Positions 12,129 to 24,075 of a stretch of DNA of 64,000 nt are shown here, in pieces. Location of the stretch: the NCBI RefSeq assembly GCF_014805685.1, contig NC_060886.1, positions 24,095,608 to 24,159,607 on the forward strand, given 5' to 3'. Made by a program: the position numbers and the translations under genes. The DNA comes from Silurus meridionalis. Lineage: Eukaryota; Chordata; Actinopteri; Siluriformes; Siluridae. The first letter of the stretch is position 1. Each line of letters begins with the position of its first letter. The notes beneath the pieces are model-generated. The model saw only the letters and a list, made by a program, of their open reading frames with translations. It ran no database searches and was not told the DNA's origin.

Positions 12129-15100
12129 GTTTCCTGATCTCAAGCCGAAGTTTCCTCCATTAAAATCCTCTTCGCCTTCCTCTCTGCACATGCACGGCAC
12201 CATGGGTAGCTCCCCAGAGGTGCTGTCCTGGACCTCTTGCCCCAGCCTGCTGGTGGGAAAGCTCAAAGAAGAGCTCAAGCTCACCGTGGTGGGAGACGCT
12301 CTGAAGAAAACCAATGCCAACAGTTCTCCTTCTCCCCAAGCGCCGCCGCCCGCCCCTCCCCCGCAGATCATCACAGACCTGGCCCCACCAACCAGCCTCC
12401 CCGCGCCCCTACAGCCGGGCCGAGACGACGACTTGGCCGTGAGCGGGAGCAGCCCACCTTGCACGGCGCTCAGCGAGGACTCGAGCCGAGAGCAGGGCCA
12501 CTTCGAGAACAGCGTGCTGCAGCTGCAGGAGCATGACGAGGAACACACCGTGAAACAGGAAGAGCACGGGTCCTGCGGAGAAGAGAGCAACGAGGTCGGC
12601 GGCTGCAACTTGGAGCACGCCGACCACCATCATCACGACGATATCAAACTCCAGTTCCACCGAGCCAACAATGGCGGAGGCGGCTTCCTGGACGGCTTGT
12701 TCGGCTGCTTAAAGCCCGTGTGGAATATCATAGGGAAGACGTACTCGACAGATTACAAGCTCCAGCAGCAAGGTGATTCGGTGTCCCGATTTTAATTTTT
12801 TTCTGAATTAATTTATAAATCTGATCTTTATAGTATCACATAAGGTCAATTCGTTGCATGTTGGGCATCACAGCATCAACCCCAACTTTGTAAACCATCT
12901 TGGGAGATTCTTAGAGGCAGGTGTGGTACCTGAAAACAGCCTTGGGAGAGTCTTCCAATTCTTTTTTGTTCCATTTTGGTATCATGCCAAGCTATGATTT
13001 TTGTCTTAAGAAACGAAAGAGGCTGGAGAAGAAACAGCTGTTTGTAGCTGGTTGTATCACGTAAGTGTTATCAGGAACTAATAGGATATAAATGTTGATT
13101 ATTTTCCTGCACCTGTACGCTTCTCCCTGGTTGATTCATTCATTCATTCATTTACATTTTTTACACCCTATAAATCGGATAAACCCTGCCTAGGACATTT
13201 CATCTAAAAGCCTCACTCGTTTCTTTTGCTTTCTGTTCCGACACGATGAAATCAGCTGTGGCGGATTTCGTTATTTCCATCGGTCGAATTTTTAACACGG
13301 TTTGTCGATCGGTTTGTAGATATCTGGGAAGTTCCGTTCGAGGAGATCTCCGAGCTGCAGTGGTTGGGAAGCGGAGCGCAGGGCGCCGTCTTCCTGGGAA
13401 AGTTCCATTCTGAAGAAGTGGCCATCAAGAAGGTCCGAGAGCAAAAAGAGACCGATATCAAACACCTCCGCAAACTCAAGCACCCCAACATCATCGGCTT
13501 CAAGTACGACCCAAGAATGAGTATTGCATGTTTCCAAAGCGTTTTTTTGCTGATTTACATGTACTGATTTGCATTCATTCTTTTTTCTCTGTAGGGGTGT
13601 GTGCACGCAGGCACCGTGTTACTGCATCATCATGGAGTATTGTGCTCAGGGGCAGCTGTATGAGGTACTCAGGGAAGGGAGGAGGGTAACTCCCCGTCTC
13701 CTAGTGGACTGGGCATCGGGCATCGCCAGCGGCATGAACTACCTACATCTCCACAAGATCATCCACAGAGACCTCAAGTCACCAAAGTAAGCTTCTAGGA
13801 ACATCCAATAGTCTTAACATGAAATGTCGAATAGTTCTGAGAAGTCCATAGTTTGATAGTTGTGTATGAATATGCATGGTGACGTGACTCCTCCGAGTCT
13901 TAATGGCAGTCACGTTTCTTTTAATACTTGCAGTCTCTTGTATTGATTTTGAATCCAATCCACTGAATGTATGAAAACAGAACTAGTCGGAAGCTAACTT
14001 TTTATTAAAGCCACGCTCGTGTGAAATCTATGAAGATTTAAGCTTGTAGGTCAAATCAAACCTCCTGAGCTTGTGATCCCAAAGTTAATAAATACAAACA
14101 GCATTTATTAATGAACAGTAAACATCAGTAGAGTTTGACCATGCCATTTAGATGCTAAAGGATAAATATGATCAAATAATTCTTTTTTTTTTTTTTTCTT
14201 TAGCGTGTTAGTCACACACAACGATGATGTGAAGATCTCCGACTTCGGAACATCCAAAGAGCTGAGTGACAAGAGCACGAAGATGTCGTTCGCTGGTACG
14301 GTGGCCTGGATGGCTCCAGAGGTGATCCGGAACGAGCCTGTATCTGAGAAAGTAGACATCTGGTAAGTGAATGGATTTTTTATTTATTTTTTTTTTTTGG
14401 ATATTTTTATGTACCGTTAGATCATAAATTCTTGGAATGTAAGTGTAAATGTTTTCTGTTTTTACTCTTTAGGTCATTTGGTGTGGTGTTATGGGAGCTT
14501 CTGACCGGAGAGATCCCCTATAAAGATGTGGACTCCTCTGCCATTATCTGGGGCGTAGGGAGTAACAGTCTGCACCTTCCCGTGCCCTCGACATGCCCTG
14601 ACGGCTTCAAAATCCTAATGAAGCAGACATGGTGACTGCAAAACCCGCCCACATCCCACCCCATCTTCCTTTTTATTCATTTCTTTTCTTCTTCTTTTTC
14701 CCCCACTCTTTTCTTGGGTAAATTCATTATGCAGTGCCTTAAGAATTTTGGAAACATTTTCCTCTTTTTCACCATACCAGCATGACATGAAGCTAGATGC
14801 GTGCAGCAAAGTACTAAAATATATTCCTTCTTACCTTCATTTTGTTTACGCAGTACCTCTGTGTTCACTGAATCAAAACTAATTGGGCACTTAAATGCTA
14901 ATCGTTTTAATTGTAGGTGTGGCCTGTGTATTTTTCAATCCATTACCCGATTACAGAGATGAGAGGTCTGGAGTTGTTGAATTTGCATGTTAAAGCTGTT
15001 AATGGGAACTCGTTTACTGTGCAGTAAAGGAGGCTAACAAAACCGATTTATCCGAGAGATTGCAAAAACATTTGCAGTGGGAAATTCTTATTTGCCTGAC

Positions 15101-18100
15101 TTGATTAATTTTAGGCATTAATGTGCGTCAGAAAACACAGAAACCTTGAAAAAAAAAATCAATGTAAAAATCCGTTACTACAGGGCACTTCTGCATGAAA
15201 TTACCGTCTTACAGGAGATTCGAAACGAGGCAACAAATGAGCCACGGCTTTCTCATACCCATTTTCATTAGTTCGCATGTTGCAATTCGGATGGATATTA
15301 AACCGGTGGAAAGAGAAACGGTATCCTTATCAGTCTCGCTTTCTGTTAACAGGCAGGGTAAGCCCAGAAACAGGCCATCGTTCCGACAGATCCTTCTGCA
15401 CCTGGACATCGCCTCTGCAGATGTACTTGGAGCCCCCCAGGAGACGTACTTTAAATCTCAGGTTTGTCTTTTATGAATATTAACAAGAGTTTGACTTGTA
15501 AAACGATGTACTGGCACAGCAGGTAGAGCTGCCTCACAGCGCCAGCGTAACGAATCCTAAGCTCAGGTTGCAGATTTTTCTAGCTTCTAATCAAGTCTGT
15601 GCGAGTTTCCTTTTGGCTCCAATGGTCTCTTTGATCTAATTAAGTGGACTGGTTGCTCAACAGAAACCTGCATGTGTCTGGATGGCTTTTTTGCAGGCGG
15701 GGTGGAGAGAGGAAGTAAAGAAGCATTTCGAGAAGATAAAAAGTGAAGGAACCTGCATCCACCGCCTGGACGAGGAACTTATACGGCGCAGAAGAGACGA
15801 GCTCAGGTCAGCAGAAGACCCCCCTAATACTGCAAAATGTCAAATATAATAGCAGAAAGTGCCACATTTTCAAGACTCTCTCCAACTCCTGCAATTTCTT
15901 TTTTACTTTCATAGGCATGCACTGGACATTCGAGAGCATTATGAGAAGAAGTTGGAGAGGGCGAACAACCTGTACATGGAGCTGAGCGCGATCATGCTGC
16001 AGCTAGAAGTGCGAGAGAAAGAGCTCATGAAGTAAGCACACTTCAGCAACTCGACATCTCGCTGCATGAAATCCGTCGCATCAGCAGCACCCGAGATCAG
16101 ATCTATAACCAGAGCATAGCAATTAGAGATTAGCACTGGTGCACAGAAGTTCAATCGAAAGCTTGCCGATTTTATTTATTTATTTTTGTTATGTGTTTGA
16201 AGACACAAAGTGCTTTTAAAGCATATATTTTGTTATCGTCTGAATTATTCACAATCTCCGGTTTTCACAAACTATATACAAACTTGACAAAGTGAAAACC
16301 TTCGAGCATCGCATTTTTATAATTTTGAATGTGAATTGATGTAAATTTGTCATTTTGAGAGTCTCGAACAGACTCCCTTGTGTCAATGAATGATCAAGCT
16401 GTGATAAACGAACAAACTTCATAGGGAGAAAATGATTCCATGTAAAACAATTATTTCACGTTACCCCACAAACATGACATCATCATAATGGACCTACTGT
16501 TGCAGTCTTCAGTAAATGTTTTCCACATTCCAGATTAATCTTACACACTTTTAATCGCTTGGGGAAAGAACTGAAAAATAGCAGATTCAGCCTCTTGGGC
16601 TTTACTTTCTTGCCACGTGTCTGTTTCATTTCAGTTTTAATGACTGGGAGATTTAATGTGAGCGCATAAATCTCAAGTGGGGCCTGGACTGTCTCAGTGC
16701 AGTTCTCATTTAATTTAATCTGTTTACAGATCAACCTCAGCTTAGCCTCAATCCATACTTACCTTTAATAGGAACAGTTTATTATTTTCTTAATTTAAAT
16801 TGTATTATTATAGTTTCCTTTTTTTTTTTTTTTTTTTTTTTTGTTAACTTTTCTGCACCGACTGTTAGCTTTGCTATGTTATTCTTACCTCAAATAAAAT
16901 ATTTGGGTTAGGGTTAGGGTTAGGGTTTCGAATAAGCCGAAGCAGTAGTGTTTTTAAATGTTATTATAATAACCACCGTGCTTTGGTTTTCGAGCAGGAG
17001 GGAGCAAGCTGTGGAGAAAAAGTACCCCGGCACGTACAAACGCCATGTGGTGCGACCCATCGTCCGACCCAACGCTGTTGAGAAACTCATCAGGAAAAAA
17101 GGCAGCGTGAACCACAAACCTGGCACACAGACTCCCAAAAGGTAGCTTATTATGCAGTGGATTTGTTTTAAGTCCAATTGGAAAATGGCTTTCTGCACAC
17201 GTGGCTTCAAAACTGGGTGCATTTGTAGAGCCATCTGCTGTTTCTGAGGTGAATTGCAATTAGGATTTAAAAAAAAAAAAAAAAAAAGACTGACATGCCT
17301 TTGCTTTCCCAAACACCTGCCCCTGCCTCTTTGCTGAAACTGTTACTTCTATACAAACTGTACACTGAATGGTTAGAATGCCATGTTTACTTATTTTAGG
17401 TTTTAATGTAGAACTACTCTATTGTGTGCCCTCTCTGTAGGCCTGATCTGCTGCGCTCCGATGGAATCTCAGTGTGGAGGCTTTTCCGGTGTCCTCTCCT
17501 CTCTCAGGCAGCCCGAGAGTGTCCACTCCTCCCGGGAAAGCACGCTACCGCAGCAAACCGCGGCACCGTCGCACCAACAGCAAGGGCAGCCACAACGAGT
17601 TTCCCGGGGCCCTGAAGCCTAACGTCAACATGACTGAGGAACAGCAACCTCTGCAGCCTCAGCAATACCATAATCATCACCATAATTATCACCACGCTCA
17701 TCATCTACCCCCGATAGCCCTCTGCTCCCTCTGCAGAGGCGAGACATCGTAGCAGCTTCATGCGCCAACGAGCTGCGCTACTTCGGCCCTGCTGCCGCAC
17801 TACGCAGCCCTCACACGGAGCACCTCCAGCGCTCCAGCCCCGACCTCATCAACACCACTTTGGAGGCTGACGCACGCCAACACGTGGCACTTGGGCCTGC
17901 CACGCTCTGCCCCTGCTGCCAGGGTCACCCACTGCCTGGGTGCTTGCGGTGCAACGACATGTTGCCCGACTGCTCTCTGGTCAGCACACGTGAGGGTCCT
18001 GACAGAGAGGGTGTGGAGGGTCAGCAACAGCCAGAACAAGGCAGCTCTCCACAGAACAGCCTCCCACGCAGCCTCAAAGCCCTCAGCAAGGTGAGTCAAC

Positions 18101-19054
18101 AGAAATATGGAAGGCTTTCGGGTATGTGTTGATTTCTATATAATTTCATGCTGATGGTGTGGCCGAAGGTTTGTGGACACCTAACCATTTGGACATTTGA
18201 TTCCATATTTAGGTCACATGTGCTCTTAACCTCCACTCTTCTGGGAAGGCTATCCACCCGGTTTAGAGTATAACTGTGGTCTGGGGTGCAGTCGGCATTG
18301 CACTTCATCCCAAAGGTGTTCGATGTGGTTGAGGTCAGGGCTCTTTGCAGGACACTCATGTTCTTCTACTCTAACCTTGGCAAACCGTTTCTTCATGGAT
18401 CTCACATTGTGTACAAAAGCACTGTCATGTAGGAATAGGTTTGAGCCTCTTTGTCTGACTTCACAGATTCTCTTTACTCGAACTAAGACATTAAAATCAA
18501 TTATGCACATTGAACATTGTAGCAATGGTTTTGGAAAAGAACCTGCTGATCAGGCGGCCTTATATAATGTACATACGGTCAGAAAGATAATTACGGCTTT
18601 TCTGATATAAATGTAAAAACAACACTTATAAATAATCAGAACTAAAAGGAGCCAAAGCCTGTTTTTATTTATTTATTTTTTAATAAAAGTTTACATTTTG
18701 AAAATACAATAAACTTTGCAGTAATGTTGTTTGCGCACGCACACACACACACACACGACACAAAATCAGGTCCTGGCAGTGATGAGCAGCCCCTAGCACC
18801 CAATAGCGTGTTGACTGGATATTCAAAATGGCATCACAAGCTTCTTATTAAAAAAAAAAAACTTTAGTAGCAAGGTTCTGCAGTGTATTGAAATTAAAGC
18901 CCATATATAATAATAAGGCCTGAATTTGCTGAATCTGCACTCCTGTATTTGTTATTCTAGCTGAATTGTTTCTTGCAGCCATTACTGTTACTGTTTCCAT
19001 CCTGTGTGTGTGTGTGTGTGAGAAATTATGGTAGAGGATAATCTTACCTCAGCT

Positions 19055-19122
<68 letters not shown>

Positions 19123-20735
19123 ACGCAAGAGTGAGCTAACAGTCTTATTTTTTTTATCAGGCTGGGGATGACTCATCGGAGGAAGAGGAGGGAGAGGTTG
19201 ACAGTGAAGTGGAGTTTCCACGGAGACAGAGGTGACCGACTGTTTGCTCTCCATTTATGAATAATTAATAATCAGTATGCTCTTTATGAGCGCTGATTTC
19301 TTTTATTTATAATTTTCTTTTTCCAGGCTACATTGGGAATGCTGATTAATTTCTTATGATCAAACCCATACAGTATATTAATACGCAATAGATAATGTAG
19401 TGTACAAATATTAAAATGGTTTTTCAAATAAGACTATGATAGAGTGTACAAATCCAAGCGATGCGTGTCGTCTCCAGGCCTCACCGTTGCATGAGCAGCT
19501 TTCAGTCGTACTCTACGTTCAGCTCGGAGAACCTGTCCGTGTCGGACGGCGAGGAGGGAAACACGAGCGAGCACTCGCACAGTGGACCTCTGGAGGCACT
19601 GAGCGCCAGTCAGGACGAGCAGCTGGACGAGCTGCTTTCCCACACACCGGAGATCCCCATCGACATCTCCACGCAGTCCGACGGCCTCTCCGATAAAGAG
19701 TGTGCTGTGCGTAGGGTCAAGACTCAGATCTCCCTGGGCAAGCTATGTGCTGACGAACACAGTTACGAGGTGAGCATCACAGTTTCAGCGTAATGGAGGA
19801 TCTAGAAATACTGTATATAAAGAGAAACTGCACTAATGCGAATAGGTTTGTACCTGAATGCACTAATTTGTTGTAGCATGCGGTGTTAGAAAAGTCATTT
19901 AAGTAGGGATTAATTCAGGACGGACATACTGTAGTAGGAAAAGAATGAACCCATTGTTTGTGTGATGTAACCCAGCGCAATGTGGACCTCCTCAAAGTAA
20001 CAGCAGTAAAAGTGTTGTATTCCACATCCTTTATGTCACCACTGTTGTGCCCTTGAGCAAGGACCTTAACCCTCATCTGCTCCTCAAATTCCCCTTTTAT
20101 TAAGAAAACCAATTTGTCCGGAAGAGCATCAACTATCAATCCAAAATGAGCACCGATGAATTTAAATAAACCTGGGATTTGTCTAGTAGCCAGAACTGCA
20201 GTCAGGGCACAATTATTCAACACCTTCTGGCCAATCAGAATCGCAAATTCAATAGTGCACTAGTCACTGGTATGAACCCCAAATGCTGATGATTGATGAA
20301 TAAGATGCTTGAATGTGTTATTTCTTAGCAATTGTTTAGAATAATTTTTTTTATTGCTGTTCTGGGTCCATCTGCATGCCATTCTTTTTCAGCTCAATAG
20401 GAAATTCTGATGATATAAATAGAGATATAAGCTTTGTATATGACAGCTGTTATATGGGGAAATTATCTTAGAAAATTATGCATGGAAACACAGTAAATAT
20501 CTGCTCATTATGATTTTATAGCAGATGCCACATCATAGCAGGCTTTGTCTAGACGGAAATTCGGAGGCAGACGTTCGTTTTCACATAATTTCAAATTCTG
20601 TCTCTCTCTGTGTCTGTGCACCGTTTCCCTCAGAATCCACTGCACTTCGGCGATTCCGACTGCGATTCCTCGGAAGCCGAATGCTCCGACACCACCATCA
20701 GGAACAAGCCACCGTGTGCTCCCTCTTCTTGGTGA
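12129..20735 (+). CDS. map3k13: map3k13 / LZK, mixed-lineage MAP kinase kinase kinase, 13 coding exons
   Basis: LZK is a Ser/Thr kinase that activates MKK4/7-JNK signalling and, with DLK, the neuronal injury response. Coding exons: 12129-12772, 13320-13503, 13595-13786, 14204-14362, 14473-14631, 15353-15461, 15697-15806, 15915-16031, 16998-17141, 17441-18090, 19161-19231, 19478-19769, 20634-20735; all junctions keep phase with GT-AG introns. The kinase domain shows the glycine loop [16 protein letters not shown] lysine, HRDLKSPN, DFGTSK and WMAPEV. The dual leucine zipper follows (exons 6-9) and the C-terminus ends [10 protein letters not shown]. It is LZK rather than DLK because of [26 protein letters not shown] and the [20 protein letters not shown] tail. 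Likely start is ATG 12202 (gcaccATGg context) or 12190, though a 5' coding exon cannot be excluded. With start 12190 and two apparent 1-bp deletions in exon 10 compensated, length is about 957 residues (human LZK about 966). A teleost-specific Pro/acidic/His-rich N-terminal segment (HADHHHHDD) precedes the kinase. Confidence 0.95.
15508..15650 (+). mobile_element. Degenerate tRNA-derived SINE-like fragment
   Basis: The segment beginning ggcacagcaggtagagctgc and continuing ctcacagcgcc resembles the tRNA-related head of common teleost SINEs, followed by a diverged body containing a gtgcgagtttcc-type motif. It lies in the map3k13 intron between exons 6 and 7. Decayed; family not assigned. Confidence 0.5.
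16905..16927. repeat. Short interstitial telomere-type repeat
   Basis: About 3.5 units of GGGTTA in an AT-rich part of the map3k13 intron, roughly 70 bp upstream of the acceptor of exon 9 (exon starts 16998). Confidence 0.85.
17441..18090 (+). CDS. map3k13: map3k13 exon 10 with two -1 frameshifts
   Basis: The incoming frame reads [11 protein letters not shown] and then leaves the family frame; uncorrected it runs to a stop at 17613-17615. From about 17474 the conserved sequence (PLSGSP, then [17 protein letters not shown]) is in the next frame, and from about 17713 ([20 protein letters not shown], then SSPDLI) it is in the third frame, which connects properly to the donor at 18091. Alignment to the human protein as I remember it needs exactly one codon with one missing base at 17472-17474. 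The second shift fits a five-C run at 17708-17712 that should be six. Both are single-base losses, so assembly or base-calling error is the leading explanation; a real truncated allele is the alternative. Confidence 0.9.
18150..18530 (-). mobile_element. Tc1-like transposon remnant
   Basis: On the minus strand the frame contains [19 protein letters not shown], the C-terminal DDE-type signature of Tc1-like transposases (DLNPIEHLW), preceded by the block VEEH. A terminus-like motif, aaggtttgtggacacctaac, is at about 18166. The element is internally deleted and frame-broken. It sits in the map3k13 intron after exon 10. Confidence 0.75.
19003..19119. repeat. map3k13: (GT)n microsatellites upstream of map3k13 exon 11
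   Basis: Two GT runs (19003-19020 and 19057-19119). The longer one ends about 40 bp before the acceptor at 19160, in the zone where branch point and polypyrimidine tract are expected. Confidence 0.95.
20030..20110 (+). repeat. SINE-like fragment
   Basis: Contains tgcccttgagcaaggacctt followed by aaccctcatctgctc, a motif common to teleost SINEs and also seen at about 40.19-40.3 kb. Located in the last map3k13 intron. Confidence 0.45.
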
Positions 20736-23700
20736 GGGGGAGGGGAATAAATCACCGCAATAACCGGGGCCCGCTGGAAAAGACCGCGCCCCTTTGCTCA
20801 TTCTGTCCCCGCCCTCTATCTCAAGCCCCACCCATCCGAGTAAGCTCAGGCAACTCTGGACTGACAATGTAGCTAGTGTAACATTCATAATTTATTTTTC
20901 TGCATTCAAGGTGAAGAAAACGACACGTATTCAGGAAGTCTTTTCAATTCTTGCCCAGAACAAAAAAAGGACAAAAGCGAACGCGTGCGCGAGGACGAAG
21001 AGGAGTTGGTGGTGGAGAGCGTAAAGATCACTTCTGATTTACAGAGCACTCTGGTTCGACACGGGACCCTTTAACAGAAACGCAAGCAGCCAGATCTGCG
21101 AGACTCGCTAGATTCCCGGTTAAAGCTTGAGTTTATAAAATTGATGCCCTGGAATATCAGGGTCACTTCGGGTTTGAACACCAGCATGAACAGCACCTAT
21201 CCGTTCTCTTGTTGTTGTTGTTTTTTGTTTTTGTGGTGTTTTTTTGGGTGGATATTTTTGTTTTGTTTGGGTTTTTTCCCCCTTCATCTCTCCATCTCTT
21301 ATTTCTGACACCACACACACAGAGGCTCGGCATGCCGGATCCGACAGAGTTTCCAGTGGAACACCAACTCGCTTTTCCAAAAACGACGCACAACAGAATT
21401 TGTGTGAGAAATCCCTCCGATCATTGTTAAAGCTGGAGCAAAGCAGGCCAGCTTTCCTCTCACCTCAGGCTTAAACTCGGACGCGAGACTGCGAAGACGA
21501 CGAGAACGCGTTCCTGTTCGCGTACGGATCTGAGTCTACGCCCAGGTTTCTCCGTTAAAAAAAAGAAAAAAAAACTTCCCGTCCTTCTATTCTTTAATTT
21601 CATCTCAGTTTCATTCCCCATTCGAGGTTATTGGTAAATGTAATGATTCATGATGCGAAGATGCAGCAGCCCCTTAAAATCCCTCAGGACTTGGCGCAAT
21701 TCATTCTATTTCCGGTTCACCGTGAGACCGAATGTCTAGTGTGAGGCGAAGGCCTTTAGACACACTCTAAAGGTTCAGCAATAACGAGAAAGTTCCGCTC
21801 AGGCTTAGGAGAATCTCACTCAGGAGGACTGTCTAGCTGGCTGGACAGCCACACTGGCATGTTGTAGTGACATAAGCTAGATGTAGGGAAAGGTTCATTT
21901 TAACCTTTTTTTAAATTATTTTATCTTTAGTTTTTTCGAGATTTTTGTTTTTCTCTGAATCGCCTCGCCTTCTTGACGATTTGATGCTCAGGTTAAGTTC
22001 AATGCGCAGTGCAGCTCTTTTCTTGAGCGCACTTTCAATGGCCCTCCACTAGAGGGAGACAGATCTGTGTTGTGTTGCTGTGATTGGACACGCAGGCAAC
22101 ATTTTTCCTTTTAATTCCAGGAGTATGTTTTGATTAGGATTAGCAGTAGTCGTTAGATTCCCTACTACCATCAACTGTTTTTAGGTTCACAAAATGAGGG
22201 ACGCTGCATCTTTTATCTTTTAAGATACCCGTGTGTGTTTTCGGTGTGTGTGTTTGTGTAATAGATTAGACAAGACAGCTGAACAGTGGAACTTAAAATG
22301 AAGTCAGGTTAGACTTGACTGTTCGCTGTTGAAAGATTGAGTGAGAGAGAGTTTTCATTTTATTTTCCTGATTCAACAGGGTTTGTTTGCACATTGAAGT
22401 CTTACACCCAAAAACGAGTTTTTAGCAAACGAACAAAGCGAGAAGGACCTTGACCCGGTTTACTCAATCCTGTCCGAGACGAATCTGATTTCCAGTTTGT
22501 ATTCTCGACCGATTGCAGTCTGACCGTGGGGGGGTGAAAGGACTCGTCTTGTACCCAGTAAACCAGGACAACTTACAGACACACACCAACCTCATTTCTC
22601 TTGTTTACGTCCTTTTTTAAAAGCTTCTGTGATTTCTCCAACACCCCCCTCCCCCACCCACCCACCCACCCAGTAATCAGACAGGTATTGAGAGTAATGT
22701 ACAATATTGTCTTTCTATCTGCAGCACTATAATGTTTTCTGTATAGTTCAAACGATTCGTTGTGTTCATTTAATGTAATTTAAATTTCTCTCCTTTTCAT
22801 TTTGTAGCTGGCCTACATGGTCTTTGCATTAATTTATTTTGGATTTCTAGCCAGTTTAGAATCATGTTAGTTAGTTTTCCTAATCAGGTTTTTTTTTTTT
22901 TCCTCACATCAATGATTTGTGAAGTATTTCTGGAAAGAGAGTGTTCAGTCTTTTTCTGTGTAAAGAACTTCGTTGAAACTAGAGCTGCTGAACAGCTGAA
23001 ATCATGTTTCGGTCAGTTTCAGTATTTTTTTTTTGGACTAAAATCCAGTCTCTTCTTATGGGGATAATGGAATCACTTACACCCGGTTTAACTGTAGGTT
23101 TAACACCTCGGACGAGGACTTACTTGCGATATTCAATCTCCATTATCCAGTGGTGTTCGTCAGCCCAGACGCTGACGTCTAGACAAGTTCGAGCAGCATC
23201 AGTCCTGTTTAACTAGCAGATGCAAACCTTGTATCATGATCGATAACTGGGTAATCGTTTTTCCGTTTGGGCATTTTGCTCATCTCTGTTCGTTCAGTCA
23301 ATTAGCTTTTCGTTGTGCTTAAAGAGCTACCTGTTAACAAAAGGAGTTTCTTAATATACCTGTAAGCCGTCTGAGCTAAAGAACGGATCTAAAATAGTTT
23401 AAAAAAAAAGGGTTCTATTTAGTGTGTTTGCATTTCTTAATGTGACAGATAAAGTCTGAATGCTCTCAGTATTTATATCAGGATGAAACTGTACTATTAA
23501 TTCTGAATTGTTTTTTTCCTTTTTTTTTTTTTTTACCATCTTTACAAACAAATCTCACTGTATCACATTCCTGGTTCTCTCAGTTTCTTTTCCCATTTTC
23601 CTCTAGTTCTCATTCCGTTCTCAACTAAAACATAAACGGTTATTTTGGTATAAACTATTTTTCTGCCGGACGTGTTAAAACTATTTTTCTTTCCCTCCAG

Positions 23701-23850
23701 TACGTTTCTTACTCGTATCCTGCTGTCCCTTTCCCTATCGCGAATAGCGTTCCGATCAACCAACCCTGCCAGTTTTCCTGTATTAGCCTGTGTACAGTGC
23801 AGTGGGAGCAGGAAGGAATAAAATCAAAGCAAACAACTGCATGGAATAAA
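20736..23850 (+). other. map3k13: Probable map3k13 3' UTR
   Basis: After the stop at 20733-20735 there is about 3.1 kb without repeats of transposon type and without a new exon. Candidate polyadenylation signals AATAAA lie at about 23817 and 23846, just before the (GT)n/(TA)n tract at 23887. Extent is inferred from the signals only; an earlier cleavage site is possible. Confidence 0.5.
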
Positions 23851-23882
23851 ACGCTGATGTACTGTATCAAACTGTTGTTTTA

Positions 23883-23886
<4 letters not shown>

Positions 23887-23976
<90 letters not shown>

Positions 23977-23997
23977 TTATGTATGTATGTGTGTGTG

Positions 23998-24073
<76 letters not shown>
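23887..24073. repeat. Compound (GT)n(TA)n(GTAT)n(TA)n(GT)n microsatellite
   Basis: Alternating GT and TA runs totalling about 187 bp, with a central GTAT/ATGT segment, followed by GA and CA short runs. It begins about 40 bp after the last candidate map3k13 poly(A) signal. Confidence 0.97.

Positions 24074-24075
<2 letters not shown>

Noticed and set aside
16905..16927. Telomere end or chromosome terminus
   Set aside because: Only about 23 bp inside an intron with gene sequence on both sides.
17472..17509. A 38-bp intron (GT...CAG) as explanation for the first frameshift in map3k13
   Set aside because: Too short for a vertebrate intron and it would remove conserved PLSGSP while still leaving the wrong frame.
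12129..20735. Assignment as map3k12 (DLK)
   Set aside because: Kinase domains are very similar, but the segments outside it ([45 protein letters not shown]) follow MAP3K13.
20794..21024. Open frame after the map3k13 stop
   Set aside because: Lies in the 3' UTR, Lys/Arg-rich without conservation, no splice signals.
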